From positions 360,592-424,591 of the forward strand of contig NZ_JACHCZ010000001.1 in NCBI RefSeq assembly GCF_014207255.1: a stretch of DNA of 64,000 nucleotides, in the 5' to 3' direction. The notes under the pieces were generated by a model. The model did not search any database. It was not told where the DNA came from and saw only the letters and a program-made list of their open reading frames with translations. The DNA is from Pseudomonas sp. JAI120. Lineage in GTDB: Bacteria; Pseudomonadota; Gammaproteobacteria; Pseudomonadales; Pseudomonadaceae. Positions 1 to 8,324 of this stretch are shown piece by piece. The stretch's first letter is position 1; the number at the start of each line of letters is the position of its first letter. A program made the position numbers and the translations under genes.

Positions 1-1
1 C

Positions 2-892
2 CTGATGTCCCAAGCCGTAGAGGCCCGCGAACTCAAGGCCCTGGGTATCAGCATGGGCTCGCTCGGCAACCCGTATTTCGTGACCCTGGCCGATGGCGCC
101 ACGGCCCGGGCCAAGGAGCTGAACCCCAACGTCAAGGTCACCTCGGTGTCGGCCGACTACGACTTGAGCAAGCAGTTCTCGCAGATCGACAACTTTATCT
201 CGTCCAAGGTCGATCTGATCCTGATCAACGCCGTCGACCCTTCGGCCATGGCCTCGGCGATCAAGAAAGCCCGCGATGCCGGCATCGTCGTGGTGGCGGT
301 GGATGTGGACGCCAAGGGCGTGAATGCCACCGTGCAGACCGACAACGTTGAAGCCGGCAAGCTGGCCTGCCAATACCTGGTGGACAAGCTTTCCGGCAAG
401 GGCAACGTGATTATCCAGAACGGTCCGCAAGTCACCGCCGTGACCGACCGCGTCAAAGGCTGTAAAGCCGCATTGGCCGGCGCGCCGGACATCAAGGTGC
501 TGTCCGACGACCAGGACGGCAAAGGCTCCCGCGAAGGCGGCCTGAACGTGATGCAGGGCTACCTCACGCGCTTCCCGAAAATCGACGGCCTGTTTGCGAT
601 CAACGACCCGCAAGCCATCGGCAGCGACCTGGCGGCCAAGCAGCTCAAGCGCAGCGGGATCATCATCACCTCGGTGGACGGCGCGCCGGATATCGAGAAC
701 GCGCTGAAGACCGACACCCAGATCCAGGCGTCTGCCAGCCAGGACCCGTGGGCCATGGCGCAGACGGCGGTGAATGTCGGCAATGACCTGCTCAACGACA
801 AGGCCCCGGCCGAAGCGGTGACCCTGCTCACGCCAAAACTGATCACCCGCGACAACGTCGGTACGTACAGCGGTTGGTCGAGCAAACATTGA
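2..892 (+). CDS. Sugar ABC transporter periplasmic substrate-binding protein (5' partial)
   Basis: This is a ribose-type periplasmic binding protein (Peripla_BP_4 family) that would deliver a sugar or polyol to an inner-membrane ABC permease. The visible 296 residues hold the two-lobed fold: the start resembles the mature N-terminus (ISMGSLGNPYFVTLADGA), followed by INAVDPSAM and later GLFAINDPQAIGSD and ITSVDGAPDIENAL, typical of RbsB-like proteins. The reading frame is open to the left window edge, so the signal peptide lies outside. The ATG at position 5 is internal, not a real start. It is followed at 21 bases by a LacI regulator and then a xylulokinase-type kinase, so the ligand is probably a pentose, pentitol or related sugar. 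The exact ligand cannot be read from the sequence. Confidence 0.85.
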   Translation: MMSQAVEARELKALGISMGSLGNPYFVTLADGATARAKELNPNVKVTSVSADYDLSKQFSQIDNFISSKVDLILINAVDPSAMASAIKKARDAGIVVVAVDVDAKGVNATVQTDNVEAGKLACQYLVDKLSGKGNVIIQNGPQVTAVTDRVKGCKAALAGAPDIKVLSDDQDGKGSREGGLNVMQGYLTRFPKIDGLFAINDPQAIGSDLAAKQLKRSGIIITSVDGAPDIENALKTDTQIQASASQDPWAMAQTAVNVGNDLLNDKAPAEAVTLLTPKLITRDNVGTYSGWSSKH

Positions 893-913
893 TAGCGTGA
901 GAGGAACAGCGTC

Positions 914-1906
914 GTGGTGACCATGGATGACGTGGCAAGCAGGGCGGGGGTGTCGACGTCGACCGTGTCACACGTGTTGAACGGCACCCGCAAAGTCAGC
1001 CCGGCCACGGTGCTGGCGGTGCGGCGGGCGATCCAGGAACTGGGGTATATCCCCAACACCCTGGCGCGCTCGCTGGCGCGGTCGAGTACCAACACGATAG
1101 GCGTGGCGATCTCGGCGCTGTCCAACCATTACTTCAGCGAGACGGTGCACGCGATTGAAACCGAGTGCGCCAAGCACGGCTACATGATGCTGTTTGTCGA
1201 CACCCACGACGACCCGGAGCAGGAGCTGCGGGTCGTCACGGCGCTGCATCATCGGCGGGTCGACGGTATTGTGCTGGCGCCGTCGAACGGTTCGATGGCC
1301 CTGGAGTACATGCGCGCCAACGAGATTCCGGCGGTGCTGGTGGACCGGATGATGAGCGAGCAGTTTGATCAGGTCGGGGTGGAGAATGCCCAGGCCACCC
1401 AGGGCCTGATTGAACACCTGATCGGGCACGGGCACCGTCGCATCGGTTTTATCGCCGGGCGCACGGGGTTCAGTACCACGGATGAGCGGGTAGCGGGTTA
1501 CCGCGCGGCGTTGCACGCGGCGGGGCTGGCCTTCGATCCGCAGTTGCTGGTTAACGGCGGCTCCAACACCGAGCCTGCGCGCCAGGCCACGGTGCAGTTG
1601 CTGGGCCTGGCTTCGCCGCCCACGGCGATCATGGCCGGCAATAACCTGATGACCCTCGGCGCGATGCACGCCTTGCGTGACGCGCAGCTCGACGTGCCGA
1701 GACAAATGGCCCTGGTGGGCTTTGATGATTTTGACTGGGCGGATTTTTTCGTGCCGCGCCTGAGCCTGATCGCACAGCCGGTCAAGGCCCTTGGCGCCCG
1801 CGCGGTCGACCTGTTGCTGCAACGCATGGCGTCGCCTGACGCAGCGCCCCAGAGCGTGCGCCTCGCGCCGACCCTGCAGTTACGTAACTCCTGTGGCTGT
1901 CATTGA
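914..1906 (+). CDS. LacI-family transcriptional regulator
   Basis: A 330-residue LacI/GalR repressor-type protein, expected to bind an operator near this sugar operon and release it on binding sugar. The N-terminal helix-turn-helix is canonical (MDDVASRAGVSTSTVSHVLN, residues 4-23) with the hinge helix near residues 50-60 (NTLARSLAR). A periplasmic-binding-like effector domain follows, and the protein ends CGCH. The chosen start is GTG at 914, preceded by a GAGAGGAA ribosome-binding sequence. An in-frame ATG at 923 is an equally possible start. It lies between the binding-protein gene and the kinase, all on the same strand with small gaps, so it is probably co-transcribed and autoregulated. 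Confidence 0.88.
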   Translation: MVTMDDVASRAGVSTSTVSHVLNGTRKVSPATVLAVRRAIQELGYIPNTLARSLARSSTNTIGVAISALSNHYFSETVHAIETECAKHGYMMLFVDTHDDPEQELRVVTALHHRRVDGIVLAPSNGSMALEYMRANEIPAVLVDRMMSEQFDQVGVENAQATQGLIEHLIGHGHRRIGFIAGRTGFSTTDERVAGYRAALHAAGLAFDPQLLVNGGSNTEPARQATVQLLGLASPPTAIMAGNNLMTLGAMHALRDAQLDVPRQMALVGFDDFDWADFFVPRLSLIAQPVKALGARAVDLLLQRMASPDAAPQSVRLAPTLQLRNSCGCH

Positions 1907-1922
1907 TTGGAATAACACACGC

Positions 1923-3383
1923 ATGAACAGTCCTGTTTCCCTGGGCATTGACCTGGGCACGTCGGAACTCAAAGCCATCCTGATGGACGCCACGGGCGCG
2001 GTGCTGGCCCATGCCGGCGTGCGCTTGAGCGTGTCGCGCCGGCACAGCGGCTGGTCTGAACAGGCACCGGAAGACTGGTGGCAAGCCTGTTTGCAGGCGT
2101 TGGCGCAACTGCGCAGACACGAGGCGTTTACGCACGTGGCCTGTATCGGCCTGTCGGGGCAGATGCACGGCGCGGTGTTGCTGGGGGCGGACAACCGCGT
2201 GTTGTACCCGGCGATCCTGTGGGACGACTCCCGTGCGGTGGGCGAAGCCGAACAGCTGGGTCCCGGCTTCGCCGACGTCACCGGCAGCCTGCCCATGGCC
2301 GGGCTGACCGCGCCGAAACTGCTGTGGTTGCAACAGCATGAACCCGAGGTGTTCCAAGCGATTGATTGCGTGCTGTCGCCCAAGGATTACCTGCGCTTGC
2401 GTTTGAGTGGCGAGCGCATCAGCGAAATGTCCGACGCGGCGGGTACGTTGTGGCTGGATGTGGCGCGGCGGGAATGGTTTACCCCGATGGTTCGCGCTAC
2501 CGGCCTTACGCCTGAGCAATTGCCCAGGCTGGTGGAAGGTGGTGCGGCGAGCGCTTTGTTGACGGCCACGGGACTGGGTTTATCAGCTGACGTGGTGATT
2601 GCCGGCGGTGGCGGGGATAACCCTGTGGCAGCGGTCGGCATCGGCGCGATCAACGCTGGTGATGGGTTCATCACCCTGGGGACCAGCGCTGCCATCGTCG
2701 CCATCACCGACCATGCGGCGGGTAACCCGGCCAGTGCGGTACACAGCTTCTGCCATGCACTGCCCAACCGCTGGTACACCATGGGCGCCATGCTCGCCGG
2801 CGCCAGTTGTTTGCGCTGGGTCACACGGCTGACGGGCATGGCGGATGAACAGACGCTGCTGGAGCAGGTGCAGGCGCAATTGCCGATCGAGCAGTGCGTG
2901 CCTTCGGGGACGCCGCTGTTTCTGCCTTACCTGGCCGGCGAGCGCACACCCCACAACGATCCGTTGCTACGCGGCGGCTTCATGAACCTGGGCCACGACT
3001 GCACGCCGGCGATGCTCGGTTACGCGGTGATGGAAGGGGTGGGTTTCGGTTTGCTCGATGCGTTGCGCGCGGTGCAATCGACCGGCGTCGACGTTACCGC
3101 TTTTGCTCTGGTGGGTGGCGGTGCGCGCAGTGAGTACTGGGCCCAGTTGCTGGCGAATATCCTGCAGCGGGAAATCTTCACCTTGCAGGGCAGTGAATTG
3201 AGCGCATGTATTGGCGCGGCGAAGCTGGGGTTTGTGGCGCTGGGGCAGGGTGCGGAGTTGCTGGCGGCTGGGATGCCGGTCAAGGCCCGGTACAAGCCTG
3301 ACCTGTCGCAGCAACCGGTGTTGGAGGCGCGTTATCGCAAGTTTCAAACTCTGCTGCCCGCCGCAAAGGCCCTTCACGACTAG
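1923..3383 (+). CDS. xylB: Xylulokinase-like FGGY carbohydrate kinase
   Basis: An FGGY-family sugar kinase of 486 residues, the usual length for D-xylulokinase, which phosphorylates xylulose to xylulose 5-phosphate. Visible features are the N-terminal phosphate-binding strand (LGIDLGTSELKAILMD), the GLSGQMHGAV substrate-site segment, GFITLGTSAAIVA in the ATP-binding domain, and GGGARSEYWAQLLANIL near the C-terminus. The open frame extends upstream to 1791, but that would overlap the LacI gene. The ATG at 1923, 16 bases after the LacI stop, gives the family N-terminus. The upstream binding protein and regulator support a pentose or pentitol catabolic operon. FGGY kinases vary in substrate, so xylulose is likely but not proven. 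Confidence 0.85.
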   Translation: MNSPVSLGIDLGTSELKAILMDATGAVLAHAGVRLSVSRRHSGWSEQAPEDWWQACLQALAQLRRHEAFTHVACIGLSGQMHGAVLLGADNRVLYPAILWDDSRAVGEAEQLGPGFADVTGSLPMAGLTAPKLLWLQQHEPEVFQAIDCVLSPKDYLRLRLSGERISEMSDAAGTLWLDVARREWFTPMVRATGLTPEQLPRLVEGGAASALLTATGLGLSADVVIAGGGGDNPVAAVGIGAINAGDGFITLGTSAAIVAITDHAAGNPASAVHSFCHALPNRWYTMGAMLAGASCLRWVTRLTGMADEQTLLEQVQAQLPIEQCVPSGTPLFLPYLAGERTPHNDPLLRGGFMNLGHDCTPAMLGYAVMEGVGFGLLDALRAVQSTGVDVTAFALVGGGARSEYWAQLLANILQREIFTLQGSELSACIGAAKLGFVALGQGAELLAAGMPVKARYKPDLSQQPVLEARYRKFQTLLPAAKALHD

Positions 3384-3426
3384 GCTTCTGTGGCAAGCGG
3401 GCCTGTTCTGATGGGCAGGCTCGTTG

Positions 3427-3480
3427 TGGCAAGTGGGCTTCCTGTGGCAAGCCCGCTCGCCACAGGAAGCCCACTTGCCA
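3427..3480. repeat. REP-type palindrome downstream of xylB
   Basis: A perfect 22-base inverted repeat (3427-3448 and 3459-3480) with a 10-base loop. The flanks contain further short GTGGCAAGCGGGC-like units at 3389-3405 and 3482-3497. The GTGGC-GAGCGGGC core is the typical Pseudomonas REP sequence. It sits just beyond the 3' end of the adjacent RAYT gene, the normal place for REPs mobilised by that transposase. It may also act as a 3'-end stabiliser for the xylB transcript. Confidence 0.85.
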
Positions 3481-3505
3481 GAAAAGGCCCGCTCGCCCCA
3501 ATGGG

Positions 3506-3982
3506 TCATAACCAGACAGCATCCCACAGTGGGTAATCGCCAATTCGCTCCACCAACCCTGCTCGCAGGGGGTTGGCGACGATATAGCGCGCCATTTTCC
3601 GAATATCGTCTTCAGCCCGCACCGCCCGGTCGTGGTAGCCACGCTGCCAGAATTTCTCCCGACTGCCACGGGCGTTGTTGATGCTCAAGGTGCTGCGCGA
3701 CTTGGTCTGGCGCATCACATCAGGCAGCGTCGTGCCATTGAGGTCGAGCAACCAATGAAAGTGGTCCGGCATGATCACCCACGCCAGCGAATTGACCTGC
3801 CCTGAGTCATGAACCCTCTTGAATTCCGCGACTAATAACCGGCCCAGGCGAAAGTCGCGAAACAATGGATGGCGTTGATGCACGACAGCGGTGACCAAGT
3901 AGGCTCGACCGGTTTCTGAATAGCGACCACGACGTAACAGGTGAGAGTTTGGCTGGCGAGGCAATTCGTTGCTCCTTCCCAT
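3506..3982 (-). CDS. REP-associated tyrosine transposase (RAYT)
   Basis: A 158-residue Y1-type (IS200/IS605-related) transposase of the RAYT group, thought to process REP/REPIN palindromes as single strands. The N-terminus (HLLRRGRYSETGRAYLVTAV) is typical. The metal-binding HUH-like motif appears in MPDHFHWLL at about residues 70-78. The catalytic tyrosine is probably in the FWQRGYHDRAVR segment, followed by the helix DDIRKMARYIVANPLRAGLV. The length is usual for Pseudomonas RAYTs and the frame is intact. REP palindromes lie on both sides (3427-3480 and 4079-4210), the expected arrangement for an active, domesticated RAYT/REPIN unit. RAYTs normally remain single-copy and immobile. Confidence 0.93.
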   Translation of the reverse strand: MGRSNELPRQPNSHLLRRGRYSETGRAYLVTAVVHQRHPLFRDFRLGRLLVAEFKRVHDSGQVNSLAWVIMPDHFHWLLDLNGTTLPDVMRQTKSRSTLSINNARGSREKFWQRGYHDRAVRAEDDIRKMARYIVANPLRAGLVERIGDYPLWDAVWL

Positions 3983-4078
3983 GGATAAGAAGCTTTGACG
4001 CTAGCAGCGGAGGCGGAATAGCCGCGTTGAGTTGCGTATCCTTCTGTTGCACGGCTTCCTGTGGCGAATGGGGTTACT

Positions 4079-4210
4079 GTGGCGAGCGGGCTTGCCCCGC
4101 GTTGGGCTGCGAAGCAGCCCCAATAAAGGCACCGCGTTTATCCAGGCACAATGAGTGGTCAGGTTTTGGGGCCGCTTCGCAGCCCAACGCGGGGCAAGCC
4201 CGCTCGCCAC
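4079..4210. repeat. REPIN: two inverted REP arms of 43 bases
   Basis: Two arms, 4079-4121 and 4168-4210, are reverse complements at 42 of 43 positions and are separated by 46 bases. Each arm starts with GTGGCGAGCGGGCTTGCCCC, the classical Pseudomonas REP, and extends through a TTGGGCTGCGAAGC segment. This is a REPIN (REP doublet forming a hairpin) in the 5' region of the RAYT gene, between it and the Lrp-family gene. A lone partial unit is visible just upstream at 4060-4075. Confidence 0.9.
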
Positions 4211-4248
4211 AACAAGCGCGCTCGTCCGAGGAATCGGGTTGTTACGGT

Positions 4249-4692
4249 TCAGTCGTTGGTCAGCGGGGGCAAACGTCGCTTTACCGGGGTTTTCTTGACG
4301 ATGGCGGTGTTGGTTTCGGCATAGGCGTTGATCCGATCCAACAGGCTGTCGAGATGGTCCATGGTGCGCACGTGCAGGCGCGCGATGAAGCAGTCCTCGC
4401 CGGTGACCTTGTCGCATTCGGTGAATTCGGGGATCGCCTGGATCTGGCGCTCCACCTCCTGCAATTTGCCGGGCAGGGGGCGGATGCGCACGATGGCTTG
4501 CAGCAGGTAGCCGAAATGCTTGGGGTCGATGTCGACGGTGTAGTGAGTCAGCACGCCGCGTTCTTCCAGGCGGCGCAGGCGTTCACCCACACTGGGCGAG
4601 GACAGCCCGGTGATGCCCGCCAGGGCCTTGAGGGATAACCGCGAGTCATCCATCAAAGCGGCGATGAGTTGCTGGTCGATGGTGTCGATCAT
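4249..4692 (-). CDS. Lrp/AsnC-family transcriptional regulator
   Basis: A 147-residue leucine-responsive-type regulator. The N-terminal helix-turn-helix (DQQLIAALMDDSRLSLKALAGITGLSSPSVGERLRRLEE, about residues 6-44) is followed by the RAM effector domain, with the conserved VTGEDCFIARLHV segment near residues 96-108. Such proteins form octamers and sense amino acids. It is divergent from the EamA-type transporter gene at 4802, with a 109-base gap. Lrp regulators commonly control a divergent exporter, so that transporter is the obvious candidate target. Its ligand is not visible from the sequence. Confidence 0.92.
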   Translation of the reverse strand: MIDTIDQQLIAALMDDSRLSLKALAGITGLSSPSVGERLRRLEERGVLTHYTVDIDPKHFGYLLQAIVRIRPLPGKLQEVERQIQAIPEFTECDKVTGEDCFIARLHVRTMDHLDSLLDRINAYAETNTAIVKKTPVKRRLPPLTND

Positions 4693-4801
4693 GGTGTTCG
4701 CCTAATAAGAAAAGGTGTTTGCGGGGTTTTGCCTTTTTTAGTCGCTGGAGCCGCTCACAAGCAGATTGCCATAATTGAGCCTCACTTGAGGAGCATCAAT
4801 C

Positions 4802-5704
4802 ATGGATTCATCCATCCGTCGCGGTTCGTGGGAAATGATCGCCGCCATGCTGATCTCGGGCACCATCGGCTGGTTTGTGCTGGTGTCTGGCGTGTCGGTG
4901 ATCGAAGTGGTGTTCTGGCGCTGCGTAATCGGTGGGCTGACCTTATTGCTGGTGTGCGCGCTGCTGGGTTACCTGCGGCTGGACCTGCTCAATTGGACCA
5001 GGCTCGGCCTGGCGATGCTCAGTGGCGTGGCGATTGTCGGCAATTGGTTGCTGCTGTTCGAATCCTACTCACGTGCATCGATCGCCATCAGCACCGCGGT
5101 GTACAACGTGCAGCCGTTCATGTTGGTGATGCTGGCGGCGCTGTTCCTCGGCGAAAAGATCACCGTGCAGAAACTGGCGTGGTTGAGCGTGGCGTTCCTG
5201 GGAATGCTGGCGATTGTCACCGCCCATGGTAATCAGCCAACCGGCGACGATTACCTGGCGGGCATCGCCTTGGCCCTGGGCGCGGCATTGCTGTACGCGA
5301 TTGCCGCACTGATCATCAAGCGTTTGAAGGACGTACCGCCGCATTTGATGGCGTTGATCCAGGTCACGACGGGCGCACTACTACTGGCGCCGCTGGTGCC
5401 TTGGCATAGCTTGCCGGTCACCACCAACGCCTGGGCGGCACTGGCGACGCTCGGCGTGGTACACACCGGTTTGATGTATGTGTTGCTGTATGGCGCGATC
5501 CAGAAACTGCCCACCGCCATCACCGGCGCACTGTCGTTTATCTACCCGATTGCGGCGATCTTCGTCGATTGGATTGCCTTCGGGCATCGCCTGGGCTGGC
5601 TGCAATGGCTGGGGGTGGCGGCAATTCTGCTGGCAGCGGCGGGGTTACAGCGGGGCTGGTGGTGGCCCCGCTCACACAGGGTCAGTGCGTGCCCTGATAG
5701 ATGA
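4802..5704 (+). CDS. EamA-family (DMT superfamily) inner-membrane transporter
   Basis: A 300-residue drug/metabolite transporter with about ten hydrophobic helices arranged as two EamA repeats, the usual length for the family. Characteristic segments are the first-repeat stretch SRASIAISTAVYNVQPFMLV and the second-repeat stretch LPTAITGALSFIYPIAAIFVDW. Family members export amino acids, metabolites or drugs; the substrate is unknown here. A divergent Lrp-type regulator suggests an amino-acid-related efflux role. The 3' end overlaps the convergent rlhA gene by 23 bases. Confidence 0.88.
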   Translation: MDSSIRRGSWEMIAAMLISGTIGWFVLVSGVSVIEVVFWRCVIGGLTLLLVCALLGYLRLDLLNWTRLGLAMLSGVAIVGNWLLLFESYSRASIAISTAVYNVQPFMLVMLAALFLGEKITVQKLAWLSVAFLGMLAIVTAHGNQPTGDDYLAGIALALGAALLYAIAALIIKRLKDVPPHLMALIQVTTGALLLAPLVPWHSLPVTTNAWAALATLGVVHTGLMYVLLYGAIQKLPTAITGALSFIYPIAAIFVDWIAFGHRLGWLQWLGVAAILLAAAGLQRGWWWPRSHRVSACPDR

Positions 5705-7661
5705 GATTTTCCGGGTTGAAATGCTCCACGACACTGCCCGGTTGCGGCAGCCCAAGGATATGCCCCTTGATTTTGCCCACCACATGCATCTCGCAGGGTT
5801 TGCAGTCGAACTTCAGGGTCAGCACTTCGTCGCCATGAATCAACTGCATCGGCGCAACCTTGGTTTTCACGCCCGTGACACCTTTGGCCTGTTTAGGGCA
5901 CAGGTTGAACGAGAAGCGCAGGCAGTGCTTGGTGATCATCACCGGCACTTCGCCGGTTTCTTCATGGGCTTCGAAGGCCGCGTCGATCAGCTTCACGCCG
6001 TGACGGTGATAGAAGTCGCGGGCTTTCTGGTTGTAGACGTTGGCCAGGAACGACAGGTGCGCTTCCGGGTACACCGGCGGCGGCGTGGCCTCGGCCTTGC
6101 GCCCGCCACGTGGGTGTGCGGCAACACGGGCGGCGGTCAACGCTTCGATCACTTCGCGGCGCAAGGCCTTGAGCTGTGAGTTGGGAATGAAGAACGCCTG
6201 CGGTGCATCCAGTTCGATACGGGTAGCGTGATACTCGGTGGTACCGAGCTGGCCAAGCAGGTCGCGCAGGGTGTCCAGCGCCTGTTCCGGCTTGTTGGCC
6301 ACGCCAAACGGGCCGGGCAGGGTAACGCTGGCGTGGATGCCTTCTTCGCTGGTGGCGGTGACTTCCAGCTGCTCTTCACGCAAACGTGCGACCCATGACA
6401 GGCCGATACGGCGTTCGGCCGAAGTCTTGAGCAACGCCTGCTGCCAGTTGTGGTCGAGGTTGCGGTTCAGCGGGTGGTTGGGGCGCAATTGATGCAGGCC
6501 GGCCGGCATTTCATTCGGCTCGACGCGGTAGCGGTAGCGCTTCTCGCCGTCTTCCTCGAACTCGCCCTTGGGCTCGGCGATGTTGGCGCGGAAACCCACC
6601 ACTTCGCGCTTGACCAGCACATTGAGGCCGTCGCCGTTGGACAGCGGCTCATGGGTGATCACTTGCAGGTCACGCTTGCCGGCTTTTTCCACCACACCCA
6701 CCGGCAGGCCGGTGAAGGTCGGGGTATCGAAGGCGCCGATGTCGATCTTGCGGTCGCTGACAAAGTAGTCGGTGCTGCCACGGTGGAAGGTTTTTTCCGG
6801 GTCGGGCAGGAAGAAATGCGCGGTACGGCCGCTGGACGCGCGGGCCAGGTCCGGACGGTCTTCGAGGATCTCGTCAAGACGCTGGCGATAATAGGCCGTG
6901 ATGTTTTTCACATAGCCCATGTCCTTGTAGCGACCCTCGATCTTGAACGAACGCACGCCGGCTTCGACCAAGGCGCGCAGGTTGGCGCTCTGGTTGTTGT
7001 CTTTCATCGACAGCAGGTGTTTTTCAAAGGCCACGACACGGCCCTGGTCGTCTTTCAAGGTGTAGGGCAGGCGGCAGGCCTGGGAGCAGTCGCCACGGTT
7101 GGCGCTGCGGCCATTTTGCGCGTGGGAGATGTTGCACTGCCCGGAGAACGCCACGCACAGGGCGCCGTGGATAAAGAACTCGATGGCGGCATCGGTCTCG
7201 CAGGCGATGGCGCTGATTTCCTGCAGGTTCAGCTCACGGGCCAGGACCAACTGCGAGAAACCGGCCTGGTCGAGGAACTTGGCGCGGCCAAGGGTACGAA
7301 TATCGGTCTGGGTGCTGGCGTGCAGCTCGATGGGCGGAATATCCAGCTCCATCACGCCCAGGTCCTGCACGATCAGCGCGTCGACACCGGCGTCGTAGAG
7401 CTGATGGATCAGCTTGCGTGCGGGTTCCAGTTCGTTGTCATGCAGGATGGTGTTGAGGGTCGTGAACACGCGGGCGTGGTAACGGCGGGCGAATTCCACC
7501 AGTTGAGCGATATCGCTCACCTCGTTGCACGCGTTATGGCGCGCGCCGAAGCTCGGGCCGCCAATGTAGATGGCGTCGGCGCCATGCAGGATGGCCTCGC
7601 GCGCGATGGCGACATCGCGGGCAGGGCTGAGCAATTCCAGGTGATGCTTGGGCAAGGACAT
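5682..7661 (-). CDS. rlhA: 23S rRNA C2501 hydroxylation protein RlhA (peptidase U32 family)
   Basis: A 659-residue U32-family protein closely resembling E. coli RlhA (YdcP, about 653 residues), which is needed for hydroxylation of C2501 in 23S rRNA. The N-terminus reads LELLSPARDVAIAREAILHG, and the U32 signature EFFIHGALCVAFSGQCNIS is present, followed by GDCSQACRLPY. The cysteines of these segments fit the proposed iron-sulfur site. It is much longer than the paralogous tRNA enzyme TrhP (YegQ, about 450 residues), so RlhA is preferred. The start is the ATG at 7661; the upstream extension to 7730 lacks family similarity. It overlaps the convergent transporter gene at its 3' end and follows a RidA-family gene on the same strand. 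Confidence 0.9.
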   Translation of the reverse strand: MSLPKHHLELLSPARDVAIAREAILHGADAIYIGGPSFGARHNACNEVSDIAQLVEFARRYHARVFTTLNTILHDNELEPARKLIHQLYDAGVDALIVQDLGVMELDIPPIELHASTQTDIRTLGRAKFLDQAGFSQLVLARELNLQEISAIACETDAAIEFFIHGALCVAFSGQCNISHAQNGRSANRGDCSQACRLPYTLKDDQGRVVAFEKHLLSMKDNNQSANLRALVEAGVRSFKIEGRYKDMGYVKNITAYYRQRLDEILEDRPDLARASSGRTAHFFLPDPEKTFHRGSTDYFVSDRKIDIGAFDTPTFTGLPVGVVEKAGKRDLQVITHEPLSNGDGLNVLVKREVVGFRANIAEPKGEFEEDGEKRYRYRVEPNEMPAGLHQLRPNHPLNRNLDHNWQQALLKTSAERRIGLSWVARLREEQLEVTATSEEGIHASVTLPGPFGVANKPEQALDTLRDLLGQLGTTEYHATRIELDAPQAFFIPNSQLKALRREVIEALTAARVAAHPRGGRKAEATPPPVYPEAHLSFLANVYNQKARDFYHRHGVKLIDAAFEAHEETGEVPVMITKHCLRFSFNLCPKQAKGVTGVKTKVAPMQLIHGDEVLTLKFDCKPCEMHVVGKIKGHILGLPQPGSVVEHFNPENLIYQGTH

Positions 7662-7731
7662 AGTTTTTTTAGTCAGGCTTGTCACGGTTGAGGCGCGCAT
7701 TGTAGCCGTGAATTGCCTGACCGGCATCAAC

Positions 7732-8112
7732 TCAGGCCTTGGCGGCCATCGCGGTGACTTCCACGCGCATGCCGTCTACCGCCAGTGCCGCCACGCCAAC
7801 CGCCGCGCGCACGGGCCAGGGCTTGGCGAAGAAGCGTTTGTAGACCTCATTGAAGGCGGCTCGGTCGGCCATATCGGTCAGATAAATGGTCAGGTGCATG
7901 ACCCGGTCCATGGAGCTGCCAGCCTTTTCCAGGGCCACTTTCAGCGCTTGCAGCGTGCATTCGCTTTGCAGGGTGATATCGCCCAGTTCCAGGCTGCCGT
8001 CGGCGCGGGTCGGGATCTGGGTGGAGACCAGGATGCCGTTGAAACCGACAACGTCGGAAGAAATCGAGTCGGCATCCGGATCGGGGGTGTAGGACAGGTC
8101 GTGGTTGGTCAT
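7732..8112 (-). CDS. RidA/YjgF-family protein (reactive imine deaminase-like)
   Basis: A 126-residue YjgF/YER057c/UK114-family protein. Members such as RidA hydrolyse reactive enamine/imine intermediates, though many paralogues have other deaminase-like roles. Visible segments include VGFNGILVSTQIPTRADG near the N-terminus, the helix QSECTLQALKVALEKAGSSM, the strand VMHLTIYLTDMADRAAFNEVY and a C-terminal VEVTAMAAKA. The conserved arginine of the active site falls in PVRAAVGVAAL. The ATG at 8112 has an AGAGGCG ribosome-binding sequence. An upstream in-frame extension to 8235 shows no similarity and is rejected. It is 70 bases upstream of rlhA and may be co-transcribed with it. Confidence 0.88.
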   Translation of the reverse strand: MTNHDLSYTPDPDADSISSDVVGFNGILVSTQIPTRADGSLELGDITLQSECTLQALKVALEKAGSSMDRVMHLTIYLTDMADRAAFNEVYKRFFAKPWPVRAAVGVAALAVDGMRVEVTAMAAKA

Positions 8113-8256
8113 CGGTGCGCCTCTTATCGGCTGGAACAGGAAGGCGCCATGGTCCTTGAAAATAGCAACAGGGGCAAATAAGGCCCCCCCGAAACACCGG
8201 GAATCCCCATGTTTCGCACAACATCTTGACGTCAAAAAATAAACAACTAATCCACG

Positions 8257-8283
8257 TAAAGTCCCGTATTCCGCGGCCGATAG
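8257..8283 (+). promoter_or_regulatory. Predicted FliA (sigma-28) flagellar/chemotaxis promoter
   Basis: TAAA at 8257-8260, exactly 15 bases, then GCCGATAG at 8276-8283. This matches the sigma-28 consensus TAAA-N15-GCCGATAA with one mismatch. It lies 41 bases upstream of the chemoreceptor start codon at 8325, which is the expected position and the expected type of target gene. Confidence 0.8.
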
Positions 8284-8324
8284 CGAGGTTAGAGATAGAT
8301 TTTCTGCACGGCTGAGGGCGCGTC

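Noticed and set aside
1791..1922. Upstream extension of the xylulokinase frame
   Set aside because: It would overlap most of the LacI C-terminus and has no kinase similarity; the ATG at 1923 gives the family N-terminus.
6450..7691. Long plus-strand open frame opposite rlhA (413 codons)
   Set aside because: It is the complement of a strongly conserved gene and has no family motifs; GC-rich third positions create such mirror frames.
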